Under the pieces are notes generated by a model. It worked only from the letters and a program-made list of their open reading frames with translations, searched no databases and had not been told where the DNA came from. The position numbers and the translations under genes were made by a program. From the NCBI GenBank assembly GCA_022316685.1, contig JAKJHU010000469.1:101185-165184 (forward strand): a stretch of 64,000 nucleotides of DNA. Direction: 5' to 3'. Of the stretch, positions 22,786 to 35,000 are shown in pieces. The stretch is from Progne subis subis. Taxonomy: Eukaryota > Chordata > Aves > Passeriformes > Hirundinidae. The first letter of the stretch is position 1. Every line of letters starts with the position of its first letter.

Positions 22786-24243
22786 TTTCTCACCAAGTGC
22801 AGGTGTAACAGGGCCAGCACCAGCTACATTTTCCTTCCAGCTGAGCTCTCCTCAAGCTGTGCCAGGGGCCTGTTACCAATAAATGAATGCACTTAAGATG
22901 GAATAAAGCTTAAAAAGGAAAGACTTCAAAAGCCGTCTCTGAGACTGAATCAGTTACTGAGGAACACATTCAGTGCAGGGAGCTCTGCATGCAGCCGCAG
23001 TAGAAGCCCAAGGCAAGAGGCTGTGAATTGCCAAACCCACTGCACAACAAAGGGCACAGGGATCTCAGACACAGCAGGAGCCAGGACCCACCCCTAGACT
23101 GTAAGGGTATGAAAGACCAGGGGTTCCCTTTGTTAAGAGTCCCTCCACAAGAGGTACCAGGTTGAGCTGTCACTTTGATAGTTATTGCATCAAGATTAAA
23201 TTATATTAAAGATCAGGACGCATGACTCTCTGCCATGGGAAACCTGGGGCTGAGCTGGTAAGGAATCCTGATCTGACTGTGAGGGGTGTAGCTGTGAAGG
23301 GGCTTCATAGGCCCTTCGAAACCCAGCTCAGGTGGTGCAGATGTGTCTGCCAGAGTGGCTTCTGGATGGTCAAGATGGGGAAGTTTCCTCAACAGTTTTC
23401 CCCTGGTCAGTACACAATTATACTCAACTATGCCTGTGAAGCAAGGGCTGAGTTTTTCCATGGTTTTATTCCTGAGGCAGGCTTAAGCAGTAGTTTCAAA
23501 TAATTTTAGTGGCATGGTAATTTCAAGATCTGCTTCCATCAGAATTCATTAATATCAAGCCTGCATCTTCTTCAGCTTAGTATCAGGACTCAACTGAGTC
23601 ACTTTTGTACACCAACAAAGTCTGAAACTCAAGAGTCATTTTTTCCTATAGGGCAGACTTAAACTGCATGTGACAGTGCTTACTGCATTTCTTATAAACT
23701 TATATTTTATATTACACTTATGTTCTTATACTGCATTTCTCCACAAGATTCCTTATGTTCTTGGTAACTTCTTAGAAATCAACTGATACTGAAGCATTAC
23801 AATTTCAGATTAGACAGTGTTTCATGCAACATTTTATTGTAAAAATACTTTGAGATTTACAGTTCAGACCTCTGCAAGGTTACGCACATTTTACAAGTGT
23901 GTTCCATTCTGAATGAAGCTCTACCTTCATGAATTCAGGCAATCAAATCTGGTCTAACTGTAGATTCAGCAATTCTGTTACTGGAACCACTAGGAAAAAC
24001 TGACAAATGCAAAAGCTAGAATAAAGCTATTGCTTGGTACTTTTATTCATACACATGCAGAAGAGTGTAGTCAGTCTTGAAAGAGCACTGTAGGCTATAG
24101 TAACCAGAAAATACTCTAACTAATGCTAGTTGAACATCTCTGCACAATAAACACTTAATCATTTAATGGCCAGACACTTTTACGAACGATCTTCTAGGTC
24201 CTTCTGCTTCATCGGTGCACTATATCTTCTCCATAGTGGCAGA
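22786..24243. other. spacer between SMN and SERF1, SERF1 3' region
   Basis: No conserved coding sequence was seen. Two AATAAA signals on the minus strand (24042-24047 and 23833-23838) lie about 200 and 410 bases below the SERF1 stop and are candidate polyadenylation sites. The open frames near 22970-23500 match no family I recognise. Confidence 0.4.
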
Positions 24244-27200
24244 TCATTTTGCTCCTGCCTGCAGAGACTTCCTTTCATTAGCAGCTTTTTGCTTTTGCTG
24301 CATGATTTCAGAGTCCCTATGAAGAAAAAACAGGTGGAGATCAGATACCAGCTCACCATTTTTCTAAGCAGAGTTCCCTGCTTTTAATAATCCCCACCTG
24401 AAGAAGGAATAAAGATCAGTATTAAATTTTTCAGTTAGCCACAGGGTTTTTATTACCCTGGTAGTAAAGTTTTTCAGTACATGCATTACTTCATGAGGCA
24501 GACAATTTACTTGATCAGTAGACCTCATATAATTCTTTTGGTTTTAGAAGTAAAACATAATGAGTCAAACATCTTTAAGAAAGCATTGTACAATCTTTTC
24601 CTGCTTGCCGCAGGCAAAAGGCTGCTCAAAAAAATTGAAAAGCTTTACAGGACTTCATAAATCTGTTTAACAGTAAGTACAGCAGAATTTCATCCACAGT
24701 TTATGCTCTGGCAAATGATTTAGCTGATGAATAAAAACAAAGTATTCAAATGCTGTATCAGCTAAGACACCGGATTCTTTCTGACCCATTTCCCTCTCCT
24801 TTTTCTGCCTAAACATTTACTCAATTTGCTAGATTTTACCTCTGTTTCCTCTGAGAAGCAGACAAGCTATCTTCTTTCCTTTTGCCTTTGTGGATCTCCT
24901 GAGTTTTCTTCAGGTTCTTTTGGCGAGCAAGTTCACGCTGGTTCCCACCTGCAAGATAACGTACAGTTAAACAAGTACTACCATTTGTTTTTTTCCACAC
25001 AGCCACTTGTGAAAATGTCTGTTATAAAGGTGGTACAGTTTGGCACAATGTATAGAGGTGGTATGGTCACACCTTCTATCTCTGTGTCCTATCCCAGCAC
25101 AACAGGAGAAATTAAAGGCTCACAGTTCTTGCTTTTTCAATTCTATATATCATATTCAAGAGATTAACAGAATTCTAATATTCCTTACAGAAACAGAACA
25201 TAGTTTGCCATAAAAGACTGAAGGAAAACCATCACACCAATAGGGTGGGCAAAATCATGTCAGTAACTCATCCAAAGAGGAGTCATCCACTCTTAAACAG
25301 ATTCCAGCATTCAATACAGCTTACAAATTAATGATACACTGAAAGAACAGTATCAAAATTTATTACACTCAAATACTATTGAAGAGGTAACCTCAAAATA
25401 TTTTTTTAATTTGAAATCAAGTGCAGAACTTATACCTGGGCCTTAGCAACCGGGTGGCATTACTTCCAACAAAAGTGAGTAACATTACTTCTGTATGTAT
25501 ATAAGGACACAAACACTCCCTACACTGTCAGTAGAGAGGACACTTCTTCAGGGAACAGACAGCTTTCCCCACTATCAAGGAAAGAAACTGCAAACAAGAT
25601 AGGAATGCAATCTCTTTGATCACACAAAGTTCCTGAGGAGACAACATCAAAATAATCGACTCTGCATCTAAATACTCGGGGTCTTCCAGGCAATGGCCAT
25701 AGACTGCAAATTCTTCTGCATGAGGTGGCAATGTCTCCTCAGTATTCTCTTCCTTAGTTCTATTTTACTCCAACCTGCCAGACCTGGTTCACTGGATTGG
25801 TATTTCTTGCTCTACTTCTTTTGGACTGACAGTGCTTCAGATATGTTATGCATAGTCATTTGTGCTGTTGAAATAACATGATCACATTCTTTTATACTCA
25901 AAAATGACAATTCCATCTCTCCATAATTTCTGTTTTGTCTCTTTTCAGTCTCTCTACAGTCTTAAGACTGCCTATGTCATCTGTCTCAAAGCCAGAGATC
26001 TGTCGTCGGTACCTGTAATTTCTCATCTATGAAAGCATCTTAGGACCAGATCACATTTAAACAACAACCCGCTGGTGTGATCCACCACCCACACCATTTC
26101 TGAGCAGACAAAGGTACCTGCCATGTCAACAACTAGACAAGAGTAACCCTGCAGAAGCAGGGGTTTGTGCCATCTTCACAACAGCCTATGGACTGCTTGG
26201 TAAGAGATGCCAGAAGCTCAAGTGACAACAGCCCTGTATGATTGCTGCTTCCCTAGGGCTGCTCCTGTATTGGAAGATATCTTCTGTCTGGGACAGGACA
26301 TTAAGTACTACCTTCTGGAAAAGTTAAGAGAACTTTTACTCATCACCCTCATTAGCATCCTGTGCCCAAAGTCCATCTATAAGAAGGGCAGCTGTTTCTT
26401 CAGAGACTGAAGCAAACCAGCTGTCTCTGGAGTACTACTGTTGATTAGAACTTGATGACTCATAAGCAGATGACACATTCCAAACCATAAATGGTTCCTG
26501 AGTTTTGTGGTGTTCAGGAGGCAAGAACTCTATATGAACAACTGGGCAGCAATGAAAGAGCTCTTCTATGGTGCTTTACCGAAAAAAAAAAAAAAAAAGT
26601 TATCTTCTTTTATCATGAAGAAAACAGAGAGGAAGTCAAAACAAATGCTAAAGCCAGAATTACCTTCACTCCAAACCTCACATATTTCCTTTTGTGCAAT
26701 CACTCTCCACCCTCAACCTCCGATTCTTCCTTCTTTTCCAAGCAAACACTGAGCACAGGCTCTGCAGTTTTTCCATACTCAAGGTAAGATTTTAAATTTA
26801 GGAACAGAACTCAGTTGTATCGTTGAAAAGCAGCTGGCATAGCAAAGCAGAGACAGCAGAAAAGCTGAGCAATACAATAAGCTCTGGGCAAAGCACAGAG
26901 TACCAAACAACTGTCTGAAGAGAAACTGACTTTTACCTTGCAAGTAATGCTTGCAAGTAAACATTGCCAAGGAGTATTTCACCTGTGCTGAGTAAGTATC
27001 CCTGCCTTCAGTGGAATCCCAGTTGTTTTCTAATCTCAACCTAAATCTTTCATGAAATTGTCCTAACAGAAGACAATTCAGCTTCCTGAAATTCAAGCAT
27101 GAACTGCCACAAAACTACCACCAGTACATTCTTCCTGCTTATACACTTCTATACATTCCTCCTCAACCATCCCCATCCTGGCCTGCTTGTGCAAGACAGA

Positions 27201-28082
27201 TCCCTTAGTTCAACCTGGCCTTGCTCTTCCAACTCCAGGAGAAGAAAAATGCCAACAAAAATCCTAAATGCGCCTCTTTATTATGTTCCGTGCACGACTG
27301 TTTACATTCTATGTCTTCAGCTGCACTTCGGTAGCAGTATGCCCTCATAAGTGTGTATTTTCGAGATGAATGTGAAAGCACAGCCTCAAAACGGTGGGTT
27401 TTTTCGAGTAAATGTGAAAGCACGACCTCAATTAAACACAAGGAGTTTCTGTACTGCCAAACAAAACAGGCAGAAGGCACAGGAGCACTCCCAGAAGCCA
27501 GGGGAGCCGGAGCATCCCGGGTCCGCTTCACAGTTCTCCGCCATTTTAGAGCGGGTGTACGAACACTGCTGTTCGTCAGCACTGAACACGGTGATGATTT
27601 ACCGAGATCTCTTGCCCTTTTAACAACGGCCTCAACAACCACAAGTTAAGCAGCACAGCATCCAATGCTCAGCACTGATACAAAAGTCGTTCATTTTCAG
27701 TCTGGGCGGCAGCCGGGACTGAAATGGAATGCTGTTTCAGCCCAGCATCACCTTGATTTCTCCCCTTGGTCCCGCCACCATTGCTCCACCAGAAGGCGGA
27801 GGAGGATGTTTTCGCCTCCAGGTTCGGACGGCGGCAGGACGTAGGAAAAAGCCTCCTCCACAGGCACTCACCACCGGCGAGATTTCGCTGGTGTGACGCC
27901 AAATCCGCCAAGGGCCACACACAGCGGCCCACTCCCGGACCCCGGCCCAAGCAGGACCCCCAGCCGGACTGCCTTCAGTGTAGAGCCCAGGCCTGGAACC
28001 GACCCACGAGGGCGGCCCAAGTCCCACCGTCCACCTCGCTACCCGACAGGCCCTAAGCGGCCCCCCGGTACTCACGGGTCAT
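24244..28082 (-). CDS. SERF1: small EDRK-rich factor 1 (SERF1), three coding exons
   Basis: SERF1 is a small, highly charged protein rich in E, D, R and K; family members bind amyloid-prone proteins and nucleic acids. Coding exons on the minus strand: 28076-28082 (only ATGACCC), 24840-24948, 24244-24316 (TGA at 24244-24246). This makes 189 nt, 62 residues, the same length as the human short isoform. Visible sequence: start [18 protein letters not shown], middle [18 protein letters not shown], end [13 protein letters not shown]. The 4F5/SERF family signature ([12 protein letters not shown]) spans the first splice. Intron 1 is 3.1 kb and intron 2 is 523 bases, both GT-AG. Residue 2 is Thr where mammals have Ala. 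It is divergent from BDP1 and upstream of SMN on the same strand, as in the mammalian locus. Confidence 0.95.
24949..28075 (-). other. SERF1 intron 1
   Basis: This is a 3.1-kb intron, AT-rich on the SMN side and strongly GC-rich toward the promoter (from ~27,450). It holds an A-run near 26581 and a ~43-bp imperfect tandem duplication at 27357-27436. No LTR or CR1 was recognised, in contrast with the BDP1 introns. Long overlapping open frames at 27205-28075 are by-products of high GC. Confidence 0.6.
27357..27436. repeat. two-copy ~43-bp tandem repeat
   Basis: Two adjacent units each contain TTTCGAG, AATGTGAAAGCAC and CCTCAA at a period of about 43 bases, with several substitutions between copies. 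It lies in SERF1 intron 1 near the promoter. No function can be assigned. Confidence 0.7.
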
Positions 28083-29080
28083 AGCGAGACGCTCAGGCCG
28101 CGCAGCACCGCTACCTGGCCACCAACTCCGCCAAGTCCGCTCTCACCGCCGGAGCCGTCTGGGGCGCCGCCCACCGCCGCTGCCCCTTATGCCGTCTCGC
28201 TGGTTGCTGATGTCACGGGACCGCGCGGACCCGGCCCAATCAGAGGGACGCGCGCCGCAGCCTGCCGCCCCGTGGGCGGGAGCTCTGCGGGGTTGGTGCG
28301 GTGTGTCTGCCCCAGGTCCGGGAGTGAGGGAGAGGTGTGGGGGGTTTGCAGTAACAGCCTGGGCTCAGGGACAAAGCGGGCGCCTGGAGAGCTGCTAGGA
28401 GCCGGATGAACTGAGAACTACGCGGCTGAGGAGCTGCTGGGGCGTTGCAGGCGACTACGGCGCCGTTATTGGTTGCCCCTCGTGCCCCTCCTCTCCAGGT
28501 CTGCGCACGCCGATGACGTCTCGGGGCGCGCCGCCAGGTCCGTACGCCGTAAGCCGGCCGGGCTCGCGGCATCACCGGGCCGCCGCCACGCGCTGCTGAC
28601 GCTGCCGACGCTGCCGAGCTCGCAGGCGGGGGCGCGGGCGCGCGCCTCTCCCGGCGCGACCGCAATGTTCCGGCGGGCCCGTCTCACCGTGCGGCCCAAT
28701 GTGCGGCTCCCGGGCAGGGTTGCCGCCACCGGCTCTGGCGGGGTGGACCCAGAGCCGCCGGAACCCCCAGCTTCGAACCCTCCGGCGGCGGATAGAGCAG
28801 GGACCGCGGCGGGATCGGCGGACGCGCGGCGTGCAGAGAGGTGAGTCCCGCCGAGCTCACCCTGGCAGGGCAGTGTCGGGCCGCCAGCGAAACTGGGCCG
28901 CGGATCCCCGGCAGTGGGACGGGCCTGTGCAGGGCGGGACCCGGCAGATCCCGGGAGGTAGTGGTGGTTCTCTGTAGCGCTGGTTGTCGTGGCCTGTCAC
29001 CGTCTGGTTATCATTGTTATGCCTGGAGGCTGGCTCGTCCTGAAGACCTCATGAAAGACGCGTGCGATCGATGCCCGATG
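27880..29080. promoter_or_regulatory. CpG island, divergent SERF1/BDP1 promoter
   Basis: This is a dense GC- and CpG-rich block centred on the 582 bases between the SERF1 start codon (28080-28082, minus) and the BDP1 start codon (28665, plus). Several GGGCGG/CCGCCC-like Sp1 boxes are visible (e.g. near 28150-28180 and 28270). A CRE-like TGACGTC occurs near 28513 and a second TGATGTCA-like site near 28210. No TATA box was seen. This is typical of a bidirectional housekeeping promoter; transcription start sites are not determined. Confidence 0.75.
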
Positions 29081-32000
29081 ACTGCGCGTCCGGGGTTGTC
29101 AGACAAGGACTTCTGGGTGTTCGACGCGTTCGCAGCCTAAGCTGTACCCGCGTTTCTTCAGTGCCGTAGTGCAGCTTGGAATAACATTGGAATGGGCTGC
29201 TCAGCGAGGTGGTCGAGTCACGGTCCTTAGAGATGTTTAAGGAAAGACTGGACATGGCATTTAGTGCCATTGTCTGGTTGACAGGGTGGTGTTGGTTCAT
29301 CGCTTGGGCTCGACGATTTCGAGGTGTTTTCCAACCTAATTGATTCTGTGATTCTGTAAGGTAAGACTGCAAAGGAGTAGCCCAGTGTGGTCTGACCCTC
29401 GTTTTTTTTTCTGTTTCCACAAGAGCCAGAAGTCCTGGTTTCCTGTGTGCAGCAATTCTTTGTGCTCTGTAACCAGATGAGCTTGATTTTACATTCCTAC
29501 AGCATTTTCTCTCTTGTATTAACTTCTTCATGCATTGGCAAGGGAGGACTTCCTAACTTTTTGCAGGGTTTTTTTGCCTGTTTTGGTTTATAAGTGCTTT
29601 TTATTATGATGGAAGCATGTGGTAAAGTTGGCCTTAGGACTGATCCTCCCTGAGGACCTCCCTGTTGTGGGTTAAGTTTGGCTGATTGCTAAACCCCATG
29701 CAGTTCATTGCTTACTCCCCCACACCCCTGCCCCTCCCAGCCTCTCTGGATGGGCAGAAAATCAAAATGGCAAAAGTGCAGGGAAAGGTGTGTCAAGATA
29801 AAGACAGTTCAATAAAGAAATAGCTATGCACATAAGCAAAGCAGAATTAGAAATTCATCCAGCACTACCCACAGGTGTTTTACTGTCTCCAGGAAAAAAA
29901 GGATCCATCACTCATAACAGTTAGTTGGGAAGACAAACTCTATAAGTCCAAATGTTCTTCTCTCTTTCTTCTTCCCCCAGCTTTTACTGAGGAGCATGAT
30001 GTCAGCTGGAGTGGGATATCCCTTCAGTCATTTGAGATCAGCTGTCCTGGTTGTGTCCCCTCCCAGCTTCTTGCCCATCCCAGTGTGGTCAGCCATGGGG
30101 CAGTGTGAGAGAAGACCCTGGTGTTGCATAGTCATTGCTCATCATTACCTGAAAACATGGGTGTGCTGTCAGCGCTGTTGTGTCACAAATCTGAAACAGC
30201 ACCATGTGAGCTACTGTGAAGGAAGTTAACTCTGTCCCCCCACAAAGGCAGTACAGATCAGTGTTTCAGGACATTTCCTCAGTCCGATAATTGTTTTTCA
30301 GAACAACATTCACACTGCTTTTATACAGTTGGGTTTGAGTCTTTCATACATACATTCTTTTTAGTTGAAGCTTGTCTCTTATGACAGTATGATGAAATAG
30401 TGTTAGAGTCTTCTGTTTCAACGGCTGGAAATTCAGGTATCAGACTAGTTGGCATGACATGTCTTTAGGAAACCCATGATGCCTTTTATTCAACTTGTAT
30501 CTTGCATCTTTACTTGTTTTGTGTTGTGCTTCAATTTGTATTTATAAAATTTTTATGTTACAGGGATCACCTTACTGGATCTTTTTCTATCTCTTTTTTT
30601 TTTTTTTTTCCACTTAGGTGCTACTGTTGCTGTTTTAGCAGATTTGTTAAAGACTTTTGTGTTTGTAATTTAACACGCACATCAGTGTAATATAATTTTA
30701 AATTTCAAAACTAGATACCAGTGCAACTCCAAAAGGCACTCTGATCTATTCTCATGGCCTAAAAATAGGCCTTTGCCATATAACCTTCTCACAGGGTAGC
30801 CCACCTAGCTGACCAAGGGAAGTCAGTTTGTGTAATCTTTGGATTTCTGTAAAACTTTCGAGACTGGCTCTCACAATATCCTTCCTTCTGGGCAAAACAG
30901 CGGGCACAGACCTGGATGAACACATCATGTGGTTGATGAGCAGCTGGCTCATGGGTTGGGCACAAAAGGTTGCAGTGAATGGAGTGACATCTGACTGGAG
31001 GTCTGTCACTGGTGGGGTTCCACAGGGCTCCATCCTCAGCCCTGTGCTCTTCAGCATCTTCATAAATGACCTGGACACAGGATTCAAAGGTATATTTAAG
31101 TAAATTTATAGATGATACAAAATGGGAGGACTTGTTGACTCCCTTGAGGACAGGGAGGCCCTGCAAGAGAGACCTCAACAAGTTAGAGGGCTGGGCAAAC
31201 ACCAGGCATATGAAGTTCAGAAAGGGAAAGTGCCAGATTCTGCCCTTGAGGTGGGGCAACCCTGGGTGTATGGACAGACTGGCGAACCAGACTGGAGGAA
31301 AATGACCGGGGGTCCTGGTCAGTGGGAAGTTGAACATGAGCCAGCAGTGCCCTGGCAGCCAAGGAGGCTGTGTCCTGGGGGCATCAGGCATAGCATTATG
31401 GCCAGGCAAGGGAGGGGACTGTCCTGGTCTGCTCTGCACTGGGGTGGCCTCACCTTGAGTGCTGGGAGCAGTTTTGAGTACCACAATAGAAGGAAGACAT
31501 TGAGCTGTTCAAGAGCATCCAAAGGAGGGCAGCAAAGATGGTGAAGGGCCTTGAGGTGAAGCCATGTGAGGAGTGGCAGAGGTCACTTGGTCTGTTCGGC
31601 CTGGAGGAGACTGAGGAAAGACCTCATTGCAGTCTACAAATTCTTCATGAGGGGAAGTGTAGGGGCAGACACTGATCTGTTCACTGACAGCTGCTCAAGT
31701 TGGTGTCTGTAGCATCAGTCACTTTACATTGTTTTGTTTTCTATATACTGAATAAGTTTTGTTAATTATCAGGGAGGTGAAAATTTTATAAGTGTAAGAG
31801 AATCCTAATTTTTTAATACACTTTCTGTTAAATTGTATTTAACTGTTCAGAAATCCAGTGTTGCACTCTGATTGAAAACTCCACATGACACAGGTGGTGT
31901 GGAGAAGGTGACTGAAGAATTACTTTCCATTGTCTCCTGCTGTACGAAGAGCAGTGGGTGTTGAGTGGAACTTGCAGGGGATCTCATTCAAAACACACAA

Positions 32001-35000
32001 ATAGGCACCATGTAATAAGCTCTCTAAACTCTTTGCCCAGGGGTATTCTGTATAAAAAATGTGTATGAACTCACAGCGTGGGACAAATTGATTCAACTGT
32101 TTAACAGAGGTTGCTAAATGCAAACACATCATCTGCAGCATTTGCCTGAATCACAGACAGTAGCTGGAGAGAATTTTGAAGAGTTTCGCTGCATGTTTAT
32201 GCTTTTTTAATATTTCTTGGAAAGCATTTTCTTCTCACCATTTTAAAAAATGTATAAGTGAACCATGGGTGTGGTCATCCTAATGTACAGGAATAAGGCA
32301 TAGTTCCAACATAAAATTAAAAAACTTCTCTTTATGACTCAGTTATAATTATACTGCACACTTATGAGCAACAGCCATGAAGCTACATACTGGTGAAGTC
32401 AGCAGATTTAGGATGATCATAATAGTTGGCAATTTACTTGCACATTGAAAATTACTTATGCATAAGTGATAGAAAAAGTCCTTGCATACAAAGTTTTCCA
32501 GGGAAGCCAAGAGTTATTGATGTGTTAAGTGTGAGCAGCAGTACGACTGCTGAAGTTTTTCTGCAAGTCGCAGTTTATGTAACATCTATTTGCAAATGTG
32601 TGAGAGGAATTTTTATTACTTTTATTATTATAAAAGTCATGAAACCACTGTTACATACAGCTTTGTTAAAGTGTTTTTAATATGTCACCTATAAAATGTG
32701 GGTAATTTTTTATAAAGCCTTATGGTACTGATATGTTCAGCTGAAATAGGAGAGCCTTCCAAAAAAAGAGGTGGGGTGTGGGGATGTGTTAGTATTGCAA
32801 ACTTGTTGATCAGTGCTTAGTATTAGAAAATAATATACCAGTTCTTAGAGCTGATTATTTTATGAGGAAGTGCCAGCTACAGGTTGGTCAAGGCTTCTTG
32901 TGTGTAACTGCTCTCCTGTAGCCTAATGTTTATACTGATTGGCCGATAAACACATCTTGAAAGTAAGAATAACAAATCTATCACTGTAAAGAACTTCAGA
33001 GTACTCTTTTATATTTTCCAGTGATGACAAGACGGATAATACCAGTGACACTGGTGAAGCTAGTAAACCTGCTGAGATGCTTACACAGAGAAGAAAACGT
33101 ATCTCCACCATGCCAAATCTTGTCAAACCCAGAGCTGGACCATTGTCTGCTCAGCGTTCTGCACCAAAACCGCAGAGGCGAGCGTCACAGGCATCTGATG
33201 GCAGTGGTTCGCTTCAGAAGGATCCCTCCCCATCAGAAAAAAGTAACGTTGAAAGCCCTGTAAAGTCTCCCATGCTTCCTGAGAAGAAAACACCTGTGCC
33301 ACAAGTGCCACAATTTTCTCCACTAAAAAAATCTGTGAACAAAGAGCAGATCGTTGGTGTAGCTGCTCCAAAAAATGATGACAGCTTGCAGAAGACTGCA
33401 CCCTCCCCTCTCAAGGAGAGACCAACACAGGAACGATCACACACCCAGGAGGAAAAGCTGCCTGTGAAACTGTCTCCTGAGAAAGTCAAACGAACGTGTT
33501 CTGACCGTGAAAGGATCCTCAAAGCCCGGAAATTAAGAGAAATGCTTAAAGAAGAGCTGAAGAAGGAGCGTATGGTAAGGCTTTAGTGTTGAGCAGTGCT
33601 TATCTGTGAAGGACAAGACATGTGATTCACCTTGCATTCATTATCTCATTGCTGTAGTGTTTTCAGATGATTGTCAGCTGCTTACTGCTAGTAGTCTGTC
33701 ATACCTCATAACTCTATGTGTTTATTCTATTTATAAGCAGTAGTAGCACTTTATTCCCTAATGATTCAGATTTTACAATGAATTGCCTGTCTTTTTATTT
33801 GATTACACCACAAGTCTTTTTGACATGACACCTGGTTTTATTTTATAGTCAACATTCCAATTTTGAAAGTTTCACAGTTTGTAATACAGCAGGGAATTGT
33901 ACTGCAAGAAGCCTGAATTTGGGATGTCTCATATTTTTTCAAGTTGTTAATTGTCAGAGTTCTGTAGTTTTGACTATCTTTTAACTTATTTGTGCCAGGT
34001 ATTGAATGCTTTTGAAAGCATCAGTGGCTTAAGGGTCTGTAATGCCCTATCTGAGAAAGGGACATTTTTAAGATAATCTTGCTGTGGTTCTTGGGAGTGG
34101 TATGCATGTGTGTGTGTGAACAACAAAATTCCATGAATGGAGTACTTTGTAAACAAACAAAAGTAATAATAATTTGTGAAATATAAAATACTTTTAGGGT
34201 GAATCTAAGTGGTTTTGTTTTCTTTTGTTTCATTTTGCTTTGTATGGAAGAAGTTGAAACACAGGCCTCCAGTAATTGAAGGGCGTTCTCCACCAGATCG
34301 TTCTAAAATGACCATGAGAGACTTAATATACTATCTGCCAGAAAACAATCCTATGAAGTAAGTATGACTTTTTTTCTCTCAGGTTAAATTACTCTTCAAC
34401 CTCTGTAATACTTAAATATGCAGTATTAGCTCAGATACAGTGTTGCTACAATGGTAACAAAAGCTTCTAGACTAGCTTCTAGTTTTCACATCTGCTTAAT
34501 TCTAGTACAGAAGTAAGAATGGAGCCTAGTGTACTCGTTGAAATACACAAACATGAATCTGTCCCTAGTGTTCATTTATCTCTGTAGAAATACAGAATAG
34601 TAGATTTTTTTTTTTTCCAACTGCTTGCTGTGAAATTTGTATTTGTGGTTGCTAGGAATGTTATAATTGCCCACCAGATCCAGTCGGCTCAGGAAGCTAA
34701 GCATTTCTCCTTCTAGGTGCTGAAGTGCAAAATGCACTGCAAAACCCTTGAGGTCTTTACATTCCATGTGGATGAATGCAGCTGCTGCATTCCACTGACA
34801 TGCTTCACCAGTAGGTGCATACAGGGAACACTAATGCAGCTGGCTGCACAGACTGCCACAGACAGAGCACAGCAGGGCCTTTTTCCTGCAACTACCAAAA
34901 GCAATCACATGAACAGAAGTACAGTTATCCAAGTCCTATTCTTTCACTAGTAGATGAGTTTTCTGGTGTTGTCTGTTATCACCTGCTTGTTAATATTTGA

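Noticed and set aside
27205..28844. Many overlapping open frames of 60-145 codons
   Set aside because: They are a product of low stop-codon frequency in the SERF1/BDP1 CpG island. Only the 7-nt SERF1 exon and BDP1 exon 1 have splice and homology support.
30789..31544. Long open frames on both strands (231 and 140 codons)
   Set aside because: They fall inside a degenerate CR1; the true reverse-transcriptase frame is broken.
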